From: Methanothermobacter sp.
GTDB lineage: Archaea > Methanobacteriota > Methanobacteria > Methanobacteriales > Methanothermobacteraceae
Length of the DNA stretch: 64,000 bases
Assembly: GCF_030055425.1 (NCBI RefSeq)
Contig: NZ_JASFYE010000002.1
Coordinates: 62,001-126,000, forward strand
Reading direction: 5' to 3'
Numbering within the stretch: position 1 is the first letter of the stretch; each line of letters starts with the position of its first letter. The notes below the pieces were generated by a model. That model made no database searches. It was given only the letters and a program-made list of their open reading frames with translations, and had not been told where the DNA came from. Shown piece by piece: positions 1 to 8,474 of this stretch. A program made the position numbers and the translations under genes.

Positions 1-1094
1 TTCCAGCTGCTGAGGGTTGTCTGGGATCCATCGAGGTATATGAAGGGTTCAGCCCTGCCCAGCCTCACCCCCATTCCCTTCAGGATATCCGGGGTGAGGT
101 TAACCTTACCCCTCAGTTCAATTATTTTTCTGGCCGACCTTGGTCCTATTCCAGGGACCCTGATGATTTCATGATAGGGGGCGGTCTTGAGGTCCACCGG
201 GAAGATATCCATCTCCATGGCTGCGGCGTACTTTGGATCCACAGAGGTGTCCAGGTAGCCCCCACTGAACCTCAACTCGTCAACACCGAAACCATAGGAC
301 TTCAGGAGGGAGTCAGCCTGATAGAGTCTGAAGACACGCCCGGGGTCTGCTTCGGCCCTTTTCTCAAGTGCAGTCCCTTCAATGGGCTGAAAACCACTGA
401 AGTACACCCTCCTGAGGGAATATTTATCGTAGATCCACTTAACACGTTTAACTATATCCTCATCTGTTTCATCAACAGCCCCAACCATCAGCTGGGTGCT
501 CTGACCTGAGGGTGCAAGTTCAGGGTGTCTCCTCTTGAACCTGCTGATCCACCTCATTCTCCGCAGAATGTCAACACTGTAGTCCTTGGTGGATGAAAGT
601 TCATCAAGACCATCCCTGGTTGCGGTCTCAAGGTTGATGCTCACACGACTTGCAAGTTCCATGGCCCTTCTTACGGTGTCCATGGATGAGCCCGGTATGA
701 TCTTGAGGTGTATGTAACCGCCATAACCCTCAAGTCTCAGGATTCTGAGTGTCTCCAGGAGCTTTTCCATGGTTTCATCAGGGTCCCTGCTCACCCCGGA
801 GCTGAGGAAGAGTCCATCAACGTAGCGCCTCTCATAGTAGTCAAGGAATATCCCTGCAACTTCCTCCGGCTTCAGCTCAACGGGCTCTTTCTCTGCGCTG
901 TTTATACAGTACCTGCAGTCGTTGCAGCACCTGTTGGTGAGCAGAACCTTGAAGAGGGGGACCCTGCAGCCCCTGTAACTTGTGTAGTAGATACCCGGCA
1001 GCGAAGGGTTCCGCTGGGAGGGGTCTGCACTGTAGTCGCAGAGGTCAAACTGGGCGCTGTCACTCAGCACCTGGACCCTTTCAGCAAGACTCAT
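1..1094 (-). CDS. Radical SAM protein with C-terminal HhH, putative DNA modification/repair (partial)
   Basis: The reverse strand is open from an ATG at 1094 to the window edge (364 codons seen; the C terminus lies outside). Near residue 56 it has the radical SAM cluster motif CxxxCxxC (CCNDCRYC), so it should bind a 4Fe-4S cluster and S-adenosylmethionine. The visible C-terminal part contains a helix-hairpin-helix-like stretch (RVPGIGPRSARKIIELRG), a DNA-backbone binding motif. This pairing is typical of the family annotated as putative DNA modification/repair radical SAM proteins, often encoded beside a uracil-DNA glycosylase-like gene. The substrate is unknown. An in-frame ATG at 1112 would add six residues; I prefer 1094 because family members begin close to this point. 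Neither start has a strong ribosome binding site. Confidence 0.85.
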   Translation of the reverse strand, partial: MSLAERVQVLSDSAQFDLCDYSADPSQRNPSLPGIYYTSYRGCRVPLFKVLLTNRCCNDCRYCINSAEKEPVELKPEEVAGIFLDYYERRYVDGLFLSSGVSRDPDETMEKLLETLRILRLEGYGGYIHLKIIPGSSMDTVRRAMELASRVSINLETATRDGLDELSSTKDYSVDILRRMRWISRFKRRHPELAPSGQSTQLMVGAVDETDEDIVKRVKWIYDKYSLRRVYFSGFQPIEGTALEKRAEADPGRVFRLYQADSLLKSYGFGVDELRFSGGYLDTSVDPKYAAAMEMDIFPVDLKTAPYHEIIRVPGIGPRSARKIIELRGKVNLTPDILKGMGVRLGRAEPFIYLDGSQTTLSSW

Positions 1095-1550
1095 GGTGAA
1101 TAATATGTCCATGATTCTATAACTAATTATATCAGGGGGCTCGCGGGATCCGCAGTGATTCTGATGGGGAGATAAGATGAATGATTTGAAAGGATTATAA
1201 TTGATTTTAAGTCATCATAAGAATTTAAATTAGATTTTAGATCACCAGAAAAGTTTAAAATTTCAAAGCATCCATATAATGCTCTGATATAAACACAGGT
1301 CCTTTTTAAGGTTCTGGATCCTCTCAGTATGGTGCCTCTGCACCCCCTTAAATAAACCATCAGATCATTCAATTTAAAAAACGATTTAATATGGCTTATT
1401 TTTTGAAAAAAGGAAACGTTAGTGTCAAAGTGATTTAAAGAAGAAATTAAAACATCACACCCATTACTTCAATTTTTAAAAAGTAATTAGAAGGCTCTGA
1501 TTGAAAAAAAGAGTTATAAAACGTCTTATTTTTCAATTCTGAGGCAAAAT

Positions 1551-1560
1551 ATTTATATAT
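1551..1560 (+). promoter_or_regulatory. TATA box for the Cys-rich secreted protein gene
   Basis: ATTTATATAT is a good archaeal TATA box. Transcription should start near 1582, giving a leader of roughly 45 nt before the proposed start at 1629. Confidence 0.6.
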
Positions 1561-1583
1561 GAGGTCAAAGTTATATTCCCAAC

Positions 1584-1615
1584 ATCCAGAGGGAACATTA
1601 AATATCTTTCTGGAT
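1584..1615 (+). promoter_or_regulatory. Leader hairpin just before the ribosome binding site
   Basis: ATCCAGA (1584-1590) and TCTGGAT (1609-1615) are perfect 7-bp inverted arms with an 18-nt loop. The 3' arm ends two bases before the GGAGG at 1617-1621, so folding could affect ribosome access. Regulation is inference. Confidence 0.4.
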
Positions 1616-1628
1616 TGGAGGCGGTAAA

Positions 1629-2120
1629 ATTAAGCGACTTTTTATTGCATCTTTATTTCTATTCTCCATAGCTGCAGCGGGCATAACCGCTTCTGAAGCG
1701 GAGGATAGAGGAACTGAAATCAGTGCAAAGCCCCTGAAGGTGGATGCCAAGAAGTATCATAAGAAGTACAGCAAAAAAAGAATCCATACAAAGGCGTACT
1801 ATAAAAAGAGGGTCCTCAAAAGGAAACATGTGAGGGCCTACAGACACACATCAAGGGATGTGGGGGCATCATCCCACACTGTAACCGCGGATTACGTTGA
1901 GGCCAGTGGAAGGTGTTCATGTTCACTTCATGTGGACTACAAGGAGCATCAGTCACGATTCAGGAATTACTGCCCATTCTGTGGCAGGCACGGAACACTG
2001 AGATATGAAGAGGGCTCCACATGTCCAGAGGGGATGTGGTTCTGCAGCAGATGCGATGCAGACTTCTGCCTTGTCCATGGCAAGTCACACACATCAAGGG
2101 CAAGATACCTTCTCAGATGA
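1629..2120 (+). CDS. Small secreted Lys/Tyr-rich protein with Cys-rich zinc-ribbon-like C terminus
   Basis: From 1629 the frame encodes about 163 residues: a signal peptide (KRLFIASLFLFSIAAAGITA), a basic region rich in K, Y and H, and a C-terminal domain with paired cysteines (CSC, CPFCG, C, CSRC, C) that looks like a zinc-binding ribbon. Similar Cys/His tails occur on secreted Methanobacteriales proteins, including transglutaminase-like and pseudomurein-related ones; that link is from memory. The only conventional start in frame is GTG at 1740, which has no ribosome binding site and would delete the signal peptide. An ideal GGAGG at 1617-1621 sits 7 nt before an ATT codon at 1629, so I propose AUU initiation. 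An in-frame TAA at 1599 limits upstream options. Function unknown; probably extracellular. Confidence 0.65.
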   Translation: MKRLFIASLFLFSIAAAGITASEAEDRGTEISAKPLKVDAKKYHKKYSKKRIHTKAYYKKRVLKRKHVRAYRHTSRDVGASSHTVTADYVEASGRCSCSLHVDYKEHQSRFRNYCPFCGRHGTLRYEEGSTCPEGMWFCSRCDADFCLVHGKSHTSRARYLLR

Positions 2121-2180
2121 ATTTCTGACAAATCCTTTTTTTTTATTCTGGGAAACAGAGGAAAGGTGCTATTCTCCCAA

Positions 2181-2190
2181 AACTTAAATA
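2181..2190 (+). promoter_or_regulatory. TATA box of cfbB; probable leaderless transcript
   Basis: AACTTAAATA is centred about 27 bases before the cfbB ATG at 2213, and there is no ribosome binding site before that ATG. Both facts suggest the mRNA begins at or very near the start codon. Confidence 0.5.
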
Positions 2191-2212
2191 AATGTAGCAT
2201 CGAGTTTCATAT

Positions 2213-3568
2213 ATGAGACTTGTACTTGCAGGGACAGGGAGCGCAGTTGGCAAGACCACCATAGCGACCGGGATAATGAGGGCACTCTCCGATAGGGGCA
2301 TCCAGCCCTTCAAGGTGGGTCCGGACTACATAGACCCATCATATCACACCATGGCCACAGGAAACATCTCAAGGAACCTCGACTCCTTCTTCATGACAGA
2401 TGCCCAGATAAGGGAGGCCTTCACAAGGGCAATGAAAATATCAGGGGCCAGAATGGGTATAATAGAGGGCGTAAGGGGACTGTATGAGGGTATAAGTGCA
2501 ACCGGGGACACTGGAAGCACAGCTTCAGTTGCAAAGGCCCTTAAAGCCCCGGTGGTTCTCATAATAAATTCAAGAAGCCTTGTTAAAAGCGCGGCGGCCA
2601 TGGTACTGGGTTTCAGATCCCTTGACCCGGAGGTTGAAATCAGGGGGGTTATCCTGAACCAGGTTAAGAACAGGAGACACTACCTCAAGACAAAGGAGGC
2701 TGTTGAGGAACTCACAGGCACCGAGGTGGTGGGGGGAATACCAAGGAGCGCAGAACTGGAGGTTGAGCAGAGGCACCTTGGACTTGTACCCGCCGTTGAA
2801 AGGGAGCAGATAGCATCCTACATTGAGAGATGGGGCAGTGCGATGGAGGAGTACCTGGACCTTGAGGCCCTTGAGGATATAATGGCGTCTGCAGGAAAAA
2901 TTGATGGAGAAAGGGAACCCCTGTGGCAGAGAGGAAATAAAAGTAAGGTTAAAATAGGCGTGGCATTTGACGAGGCCTTTAACTTTTATTACAGGGAGAA
3001 CATAGAGGCCCTTGAGGATAACGGGGCTTCAGTTGTCTACTTCAGCCCCCTCCATGATGAGGAGCTGCCTGATGTTGACGCGGTATACATAGGGGGTGGC
3101 TACCCTGAGGTATTTGCAGGGGAACTTGAATCCAACAGATCCATGAGGATGTCGGTGAGGAGGTTTCACGCAGACGGCAGACCCATCTTCGGGGAATGTG
3201 GCGGCCTGATGTACCTGATGAGGTCCATTGATGGGCGCGAGATGTGTGGTGTGTTCCCCTACGATGCTGAGATGACAAAAAAGGTCCAGGGACTGAGCTA
3301 CGTGATCTCTGAGGCGGTCTCTGACAACCTGATAACAGGGGAGGGGGATGTGTTCAGGGGACATGAATTCCACTACTCAAGGGTCTCAGTCACCGGAGAT
3401 GCGCAATTTGCCTTCAGGGTGCTCAGGGGAAGGGGCATAATGGACTCCATGGATGGAATAACCTCTGGATCGGCCCTTGCAAGTTACGTGCACATACATG
3501 CAGCATCATGCCCCAACTTTGCCGCAAACTTCACAAGGAATGCATGGGAGCTCCAGGATGAGGTTTGA
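2213..3568 (+). CDS. cfbB: Ni-sirohydrochlorin a,c-diamide synthase (CbiA/CobB-type), coenzyme F430 synthesis
   Basis: A 451-residue cobyrinate a,c-diamide synthase-type amidotransferase. It uses glutamine and ATP to amidate the a and c acetates; in methanogens without a complete aerobic B12 route this enzyme acts on Ni-sirohydrochlorin for F430 and can also serve cobamide synthesis. Residues 7-16 form the P-loop ([10 protein letters not shown]), followed by the family motif [13 protein letters not shown]. The C-terminal class I glutaminase domain has the nucleophile Cys329 in GECGGLMYL and a histidine in GHEFHYSRV. Length and domain order are standard. The 3' end overlaps the next gene by 11 bases. 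A second F430 gene, cfbD, lies at 19.5 kb. Substrate assignment rests on family knowledge; CbiA is the alternative name. Confidence 0.88.
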   Translation: MRLVLAGTGSAVGKTTIATGIMRALSDRGIQPFKVGPDYIDPSYHTMATGNISRNLDSFFMTDAQIREAFTRAMKISGARMGIIEGVRGLYEGISATGDTGSTASVAKALKAPVVLIINSRSLVKSAAAMVLGFRSLDPEVEIRGVILNQVKNRRHYLKTKEAVEELTGTEVVGGIPRSAELEVEQRHLGLVPAVEREQIASYIERWGSAMEEYLDLEALEDIMASAGKIDGEREPLWQRGNKSKVKIGVAFDEAFNFYYRENIEALEDNGASVVYFSPLHDEELPDVDAVYIGGGYPEVFAGELESNRSMRMSVRRFHADGRPIFGECGGLMYLMRSIDGREMCGVFPYDAEMTKKVQGLSYVISEAVSDNLITGEGDVFRGHEFHYSRVSVTGDAQFAFRVLRGRGIMDSMDGITSGSALASYVHIHAASCPNFAANFTRNAWELQDEV

Positions 3569-4640
3569 TATATTCTCCCCCTATTCTGTCATCATAGCGC
3601 TGCTCATATACCTTGTGCTTGCCATTTCAGGGACACTGATGGGTATCAGGGGTCTGAGACTTCCATCAGGGCTTTCAATTCTCTATATAGTTCTTGGTGC
3701 CACCATATTCATCCTTGGAGCATATATGTCTGGAAGGATACGAACAGAGAAACCTGCCAGTCCAGGAAATCCACGGGAAAAACTTCTGGTCCTTCTTGTC
3801 ACGTCTGGAATCATTCTACAGGCACTGAACCTTTATATGCTGGGGGGAATTCCGCTCCTCAGCGGTTATCTCAAGGCAAGGGCGGTTACGAAGATATGGC
3901 TTCTTTCATACCTCATATTCCTCCCATCAATTAACATGCTTCTTGCAGCTTATCCCAGGAGGAGGTACTGTATTCCACTTATCATTGGAGCCACACTCTT
4001 TGCCCTCACAGGCTACAGGACAACCGTTGTGGTTATACTGCTGAGCGGTATCATAACCATCTACTACTCTGCAAGGCCATCCCCCCGCCAGATAGGCCTC
4101 CTGCTATCAGCTCTTGCCATTGTGGCAATAGCCGTCGGCTATATTGCTGTTAAATCAATTGAATGGCAGACCTGGACCCTGAATCCACTGGAACTCCTTC
4201 TCTACAGGGCAGGCTACACCCTCATGGTATTTGACAGGCTCCTGGACCAGCAGGGGGCAACTGCCGGTAAACTCCTCTATTACACCCTTACAGGATATCT
4301 GCACTCAACGGATCCAAGGTCAATCGTTGGTGAGGCCGTGCTTGGCTACAGGCACTCAACAACATCACTCATATTTGGACCCCCCATCCTGGACTTCGGG
4401 CTTCCTGCAATGGTTATCCAGATGTTCCTACTGGGAATGATCCTTGGATTCATGCACAGGATTCAGATATCACTGAACGGGATCTTTACAGGTATTTATT
4501 CGGTAATTCTGGCCCATACCATAATCTGGGTTGAAACAGGCCCAACAGACCTTGTGGTCTGGTTGTTCTACATGGTCGCTGTCATATCAATTATATACGT
4601 CCTCTGGAGGTGTTATCCTGAAACTGGCAGTTGCAGCTGA
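3558..4640 (+). CDS. Multi-pass membrane protein, oligosaccharide repeat-unit polymerase-like
   Basis: A 360-residue hydrophobic protein with about ten predicted membrane segments and a basic cytosolic loop. The pattern (many helices, a large polar segment between residues about 210 and 270) resembles Wzy-type oligosaccharide repeat-unit polymerases, which join lipid-linked glycan units outside the membrane. I chose the ATG at 3558, which overlaps the end of cfbB and leaves a TM helix right after [10 protein letters not shown]. Upstream in-frame codons would only add sequence antisense to no known feature. It is translationally coupled to cfbB and overlaps the glycosyltransferase-like gene downstream, so a surface glycan role is plausible. 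Assignment is by topology and weak family resemblance. Confidence 0.7.
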   Translation: MRFDIFSPYSVIIALLIYLVLAISGTLMGIRGLRLPSGLSILYIVLGATIFILGAYMSGRIRTEKPASPGNPREKLLVLLVTSGIILQALNLYMLGGIPLLSGYLKARAVTKIWLLSYLIFLPSINMLLAAYPRRRYCIPLIIGATLFALTGYRTTVVVILLSGIITIYYSARPSPRQIGLLLSALAIVAIAVGYIAVKSIEWQTWTLNPLELLLYRAGYTLMVFDRLLDQQGATAGKLLYYTLTGYLHSTDPRSIVGEAVLGYRHSTTSLIFGPPILDFGLPAMVIQMFLLGMILGFMHRIQISLNGIFTGIYSVILAHTIIWVETGPTDLVVWLFYMVAVISIIYVLWRCYPETGSCS

Positions 4641-5658
4641 ACTTGCACCTGCAAAGACCTTCCATCCCCTGATGCAGGAATCTGGACATGAATACCACTG
4701 CCTGTGTCATGGTGGGGGGGTGATGGATGTCCTGGGAGACCTCTGCCAGGAGTACTACTCCATGGGAACCAGCAGGAGCAGATCCGGGGGTAAGATGGAA
4801 ATCGCATACCTCGTCCTGAGGGATATTGCAGTTACCTGGCGCCACCTTGGAAAAATAAACCCGGATCTTGTGCTCACATGCGGGAATGCAGGGGATGTGA
4901 GGAAGGCCATCGCAGCATCATATCTCAGGGGAAAGGGTGTCCTTCATATTGAACAGGACATTTACAATCCCATTGAAATGATAGCCTTTGCAGACATTGT
5001 AACGGCACCGTCCACCCGCTACAGGGATTACCTTGAGGATGAGTACCTCCTTGAGAATGTTGAGGTCATAGGTGGCTACCCCCAGGCCCTCTATGTGAGC
5101 CGCCTCCAGACTGAGGATCCAGGTATCGGGAATTACACTCTCCTGGTCCTTGGAGGCGACCTGCGAAGGGGGGATATACCTGACCTTATATCGAGAGCTG
5201 AAGCCCTCAGAAGACGCATTATAGTGGTACCCTTCCGCTTCAGTCCACATTATGTGAGGAGCTTAGTAGGTTCAGAGAATACCGAGGTCCTTGAGGGATT
5301 TGTTGATCTTCCATCCCTCATGGCCTACTCTGATCTTGTCATATACGGGGCAGGAATGGGCCTCACCATTGAGGCCGCCGTGCTGGGTGTTCCGGCAATT
5401 AAGCTCCGGGGTTTCCATGAGAGACACGCGAGCGTGGACCTTGCAGTTGAGGTGGGGATACCTGTGGTTGACTCTGCCAGCCTAGGTGAGGTGGCGGATG
5501 ATGTGAAACCACCCGAGTCCTCAGGAATTGTAGGGGATGCTGAGATGGCCGTCAGAAAGTTGATAGGGCTCATTGATGATTTCCATGAAACTGCGGGTCC
5601 CAGGGGCGGATTGAGGTCTATGAAGCGCATCTGGGATGCCCGAAAAGGTTTCAGGTAG
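4618..5658 (+). CDS. GT-B-fold glycosyltransferase-like protein, apparent CTG start
   Basis: About 346 residues. The N terminus ([19 protein letters not shown]) and the later segments (DLVLTCGNAGDVRKAIAAS, VIGGYPQALYV, EGFVDLPSLMAYSDLVIYGAG, GLTIEAAVLGVPAIKLRG) follow the two-Rossmann layout of MurG/DUF354-like glycosyltransferases and UDP-sugar epimerases; the GxGLTIEAAxxGVPxI motif is the usual donor-binding signature. A near-perfect ribosome binding site GGAGGTG (4606-4612) lies 7 nt before a CTG at 4618 that begins the conserved domain; there is no ATG, GTG or TTG at that place. The gene overlaps the preceding polymerase-like gene by 23 bases, so the two are coupled. Donor and acceptor sugars are unknown. 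Confidence 0.7.
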   Translation: MKLAVAAELAPAKTFHPLMQESGHEYHCLCHGGGVMDVLGDLCQEYYSMGTSRSRSGGKMEIAYLVLRDIAVTWRHLGKINPDLVLTCGNAGDVRKAIAASYLRGKGVLHIEQDIYNPIEMIAFADIVTAPSTRYRDYLEDEYLLENVEVIGGYPQALYVSRLQTEDPGIGNYTLLVLGGDLRRGDIPDLISRAEALRRRIIVVPFRFSPHYVRSLVGSENTEVLEGFVDLPSLMAYSDLVIYGAGMGLTIEAAVLGVPAIKLRGFHERHASVDLAVEVGIPVVDSASLGEVADDVKPPESSGIVGDAEMAVRKLIGLIDDFHETAGPRGGLRSMKRIWDARKGFR

Positions 5659-5877
5659 CTGATGGATACCTTCACGTCATTAATTCTTTGGGTAACCACT
5701 ATTCCTGGTGATGATTAGGGCATTTGCTCGCTGTTCGTTCAACCTTTTTTCATTTGAAGCAAGACCAACGTGCGTTATATGAGCTCATGGGTTTCTGTTC
5801 CACCTCAATCATATACATTTATTAATAATAATTAATAATTTATTATGAATACTGGTATTAAAATGGAGGGTTTTGAT

Positions 5878-6291
5878 ATGAAATCGTCTCTGGGTGATGA
5901 GGTTATAGTGAGGCAGAGCAGCGGATACAGCTGCGGCCCGGCGGCACTTGCCACGGTTCTCAGAAACCTTGGAGTTCACTGCAGTGAGGCAGAACTGGCG
6001 GAGCTTGCAGGTACAGACGAATCAGGGACCACCATGTATGGACTGATACTCGCAGCAACCTCGAAGGGCTTGAGTGCAAGAGGGGTCAGGATGGAAATAT
6101 CGGGTCTGAGAAGGAATCACATCGCATTTGTAAGGTACGGTGACACGGCACACTACACCGTTGTTCTCTCGGTTGATGATAGAAACATCACACTGGCTGA
6201 CCCTGCCATGGGTAGGATCAGGATAAGGAGGGAGATCTTCTCAAAAATATTCACAGGCAATGTTCTTGTTGTTGAAAGGGAGGAGGATTAA
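5878..6291 (+). CDS. Peptidase C39-like cysteine protease domain protein
   Basis: A 137-residue stand-alone domain with the C39 layout: Cys19 in SGYSCGPAALATVL, His in GDTAHYTVVL and Asp in TLADPAMG form the expected catalytic triad. In bacteria such domains cleave double-glycine leader peptides, usually fused to an ABC transporter; here there is no transporter domain, membrane helix or signal peptide, so the substrate is unknown. I chose the ATG at 5878 because GGAGGG (5865-5870) lies 7 nt upstream; an in-frame ATG at 5845 would add eleven residues of low-complexity origin. The gene stands alone between an AT-rich promoter and mtd. Confidence 0.75.
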   Translation: MKSSLGDEVIVRQSSGYSCGPAALATVLRNLGVHCSEAELAELAGTDESGTTMYGLILAATSKGLSARGVRMEISGLRRNHIAFVRYGDTAHYTVVLSVDDRNITLADPAMGRIRIRREIFSKIFTGNVLVVEREED

Positions 6292-6311
6292 TAAACCTGA
6301 TATTAAATTAA

Positions 6312-6404
6312 ATGATTAAGATATTATCTATAATTTAAATTTTAATCATAATGACCCCAGAAAAGGTAAAAAGTATACTACTACTATAAAAGCTTAATCA
6401 TAAT
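6312..6404 (+). promoter_or_regulatory. Repeated TTAATCAT motifs upstream of mtd
   Basis: TTAATCATAAT occurs at 6342-6352 and 6394-6404, and its inverse ATGATTAA at 6312-6319; a shorter AATCATAA follows at about 6410. They lie between the C39-like gene and mtd, upstream of a TATA-like ATAAAATACTT. They could be operator sites; the AT-rich setting lowers confidence. Confidence 0.35.
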
Positions 6405-6459
6405 CTTTAAATCATAAAATACTTAATAAGGCGCAAAATAATAAGATTCTGGTGATCTA

Positions 6460-7290
6460 ATGGTTGTAAAAATTGGTATAATAAAATGTGGTAACATCGG
6501 GACCTCACCTGTGCTGGACCTGTTACTTGATGAGAGGGCAGACAGGCCAAACATAGATGTCTGTGTCGTGGGTTCAGGTGCAAAGATGAACCCCGATGAA
6601 ATCGAGAGGGCAGTACCAACCATGCTTGAAATGGAGAGGGACTTTGTTATATTCATAAGCCCAAACCCTGGCGCACCTGGCCCTGCAAAGGCAAGGGAGA
6701 TTCTATCAGAGGCTGATGTTCCAGCCATGATCATAGGTGACGCACCAGGCCTCAGGGTCAAGGATGAAATCGAGGAGCAGGGACTTGGATACATAATAGT
6801 AAAGGCCGACCCCATGATAGGGGCAAGAAGGGAGTTCCTGGACCCAACAGAGATGGCATCCTTCAACTCCGACGTTATAAAGGTCCTTGCATTCACAGGA
6901 GCATACAGGGTTGTGCAGAACACAATCGATGCAATGATTGCAGATGTTGAAGCCGGAAAGGCACCTGAACTTCCACAGGTGGTAATAGACACAGATAAGG
7001 CGGTTGAGGCAGCAGGCTACACCAACCCATATGCAAAGGCCAAGGCAATGGCTGCATATGAGATAGCAACCAAGGTGGCTGACATAGACGTCAGGGGCTG
7101 CTTCATGGTACAGGACCCTGACCAGTACATACCAATCGTTGCCTCAGCACACGAAATGATTTCTGCAGCTGCCAGACTTGCAGTTGAAGCAAGGGAAATC
7201 GAGAAGGCCAACGACACCGTGCTGAGAACACCACACGGTAAGGAAGGTGAAACACTGAGCAAGAAGGATCTTCTGGCCAAGCCAGAATAG
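6460..7290 (+). CDS. mtd: F420-dependent methylenetetrahydromethanopterin dehydrogenase
   Basis: A 276-residue cytosolic protein that I recognise along its full length as Mtd. It reversibly transfers hydride between reduced coenzyme F420 and methenyl-/methylene-tetrahydromethanopterin, step four of CO2 reduction to methane. The N terminus (VVKIGIIKCGNIGTSPVLDLL) and segments such as SPNPGAPGPAKAREIL and FTGAYRVVQNTIDAMI are characteristic of this methanogen-specific family, which has no recognisable nucleotide-binding motif. Start ATG at 6460 has GGTGAT four bases upstream. It is monocistronic, with a long AT-rich upstream region and a T-run after the stop. Mtd is the H2-independent counterpart of Hmd; an Hmd paralogue lies at 52 kb. 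Confidence 0.97.
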   Translation: MVVKIGIIKCGNIGTSPVLDLLLDERADRPNIDVCVVGSGAKMNPDEIERAVPTMLEMERDFVIFISPNPGAPGPAKAREILSEADVPAMIIGDAPGLRVKDEIEEQGLGYIIVKADPMIGARREFLDPTEMASFNSDVIKVLAFTGAYRVVQNTIDAMIADVEAGKAPELPQVVIDTDKAVEAAGYTNPYAKAKAMAAYEIATKVADIDVRGCFMVQDPDQYIPIVASAHEMISAAARLAVEAREIEKANDTVLRTPHGKEGETLSKKDLLAKPE

Positions 7291-7459
7291 ATCTTCAACC
7301 ACTTATTTTTTCTGATACATGAGCTTTCAATGGATTTAATTCTTGCCTTTGCAACGTTCCAGCATGGTTTATATTCCCGGATGCTTAATTTCATCGGTCC
7401 AGCGGCCCATATAAATAGATGGCATGGGGCCTGTTGAATGGGCTGTCGTTTACCGGTCG

Positions 7460-8242
7460 TCAGATGCTCTCCGCACTGAATCTGAAGATTAACTTCCCAT
7501 CTCTGTAGACCCTCAATTCTCCTCGAAGGAAGGTCTCCCATTTTTCACTGGTCAGAGGTTTACTTGCGATTATGTAACCCTCCTGATCAGGTTTCTTCTC
7601 ATGGGCGAGGTCTATCTGGTAATCGTCATCAAGGAGTTCAACGGGACCGTAGGGCGCTCTTCGATGCAACTGGTAGAGACCTTTGTACCCCTCCATGTCA
7701 TGATAGGAGAAGAGGTGTTTACCGTCGGATAGGAGGCAGTTAAATATTCCATGCCTGTTTATTTCATTCAGGACGCTCCAGAGCCACTCGTAATCCTCGT
7801 CATCCCTGAATTTAACGCCCTCCTCACTGATGCGGTTCATGATGTGGCAGAATGCGATCTCGGAGTCAGTTGTCCCAACGGGCTTATACCTTCCACCCTC
7901 AGGGTTATCAATGTTGAGGGTGCCGTTGTGGGCGAACACATGGTCCCGTCCGTCCCATTCCCTCTGGAAGGGGTGGGTGTTCCTGTGGGACTTATCCCCG
8001 CTGCTTATCTTACGTATATGGGATATTATGATCCAGGAACCTATAGGTTCATAGTTCTCCAGGAACTGTGACAGCGGACTCTCCTTTGATGGGCAGGGCT
8101 CTTTGTAAACCTGTACCGATTCATCTGGATAGAAGGCCAGCCCCCAGCCATCTGGATTATCCTCTGACCTCATCCTGAAACCCCTCAGGGAAAAGGATGG
8201 TTTCACTTCCCGGTTAAAACAGAACCCCAGAAGTTCACACAA
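7460..8242 (-). CDS. Class II glutamine amidotransferase domain protein (YafJ-like)
   Basis: About 260 residues of Ntn-hydrolase fold: CELLGFCFN at the start, RSEDNPDGWGLAFY, SHIRKISSGDKSHRNTHPF, FAHNGTLNI and the TTDSEIAFCHIM motif are the hallmarks of stand-alone class II glutaminases (YafJ/EgtC-like). Such enzymes need Cys as residue 2 so that it becomes the N-terminal nucleophile. The TTG at 8242 directly precedes that Cys and has GGGGGTGAT a few bases upstream, so I choose it over an ATG at 8296 that would bury the Cys at position 20 or beyond. The amide acceptor is unknown. It is a lone gene between mtd and hisB. Confidence 0.85.
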   Translation of the reverse strand: MCELLGFCFNREVKPSFSLRGFRMRSEDNPDGWGLAFYPDESVQVYKEPCPSKESPLSQFLENYEPIGSWIIISHIRKISSGDKSHRNTHPFQREWDGRDHVFAHNGTLNIDNPEGGRYKPVGTTDSEIAFCHIMNRISEEGVKFRDDEDYEWLWSVLNEINRHGIFNCLLSDGKHLFSYHDMEGYKGLYQLHRRAPYGPVELLDDDYQIDLAHEKKPDQEGYIIASKPLTSEKWETFLRGELRVYRDGKLIFRFSAESI

Positions 8243-8474
8243 ACCAATCACCCCCATTTTGTAATCAGATTCTTCCAGTGATGGATTGTGAGGCATACCG
8301 AGGTCAGTTCAGTCTTAAACGGCAGATCCATGATTGATTTAAGCGAGAACCTCTTAATAAATTGCATCAATTACGTAAAAACGCATATCTGAATGATATG
8401 GTGTTCTGGACTCCTATATGCGAAAATACTGTGATGAAATGACTTTAAGGCGCACGTTGCCATCCACAGATTCT

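Larger units (their letters stand above)
1113..1628. other. AT-rich intergenic region with no convincing gene
   Basis: About 500 bases of AT-rich DNA separate two genes. An 81-codon minus-strand open frame (1127-1372) has no recognisable features and no ribosome binding site, so I do not call it. Around 1200-1262 two roughly 31-base units resembling GATTTTAAGTCATCATAAG / GATTTTAGATCACCAGAAA form an imperfect tandem repeat. The right end carries the promoter and leader of the downstream secreted protein. Confidence 0.6.

Noticed and set aside
1127-1372. 81-codon minus-strand open frame in the AT-rich region
   Set aside because: No ribosome binding site, promoter or protein-like composition; likely chance.
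3477-3557. Upstream extension of the polymerase-like gene into cfbB
   Set aside because: The extra residues overlap cfbB in another frame and have no membrane or domain character; ATG 3558 is well placed.
7017-7541. 174-codon open frame antisense to mtd
   Set aside because: Shadow of the strongly coding mtd strand; no start signal and no family features.
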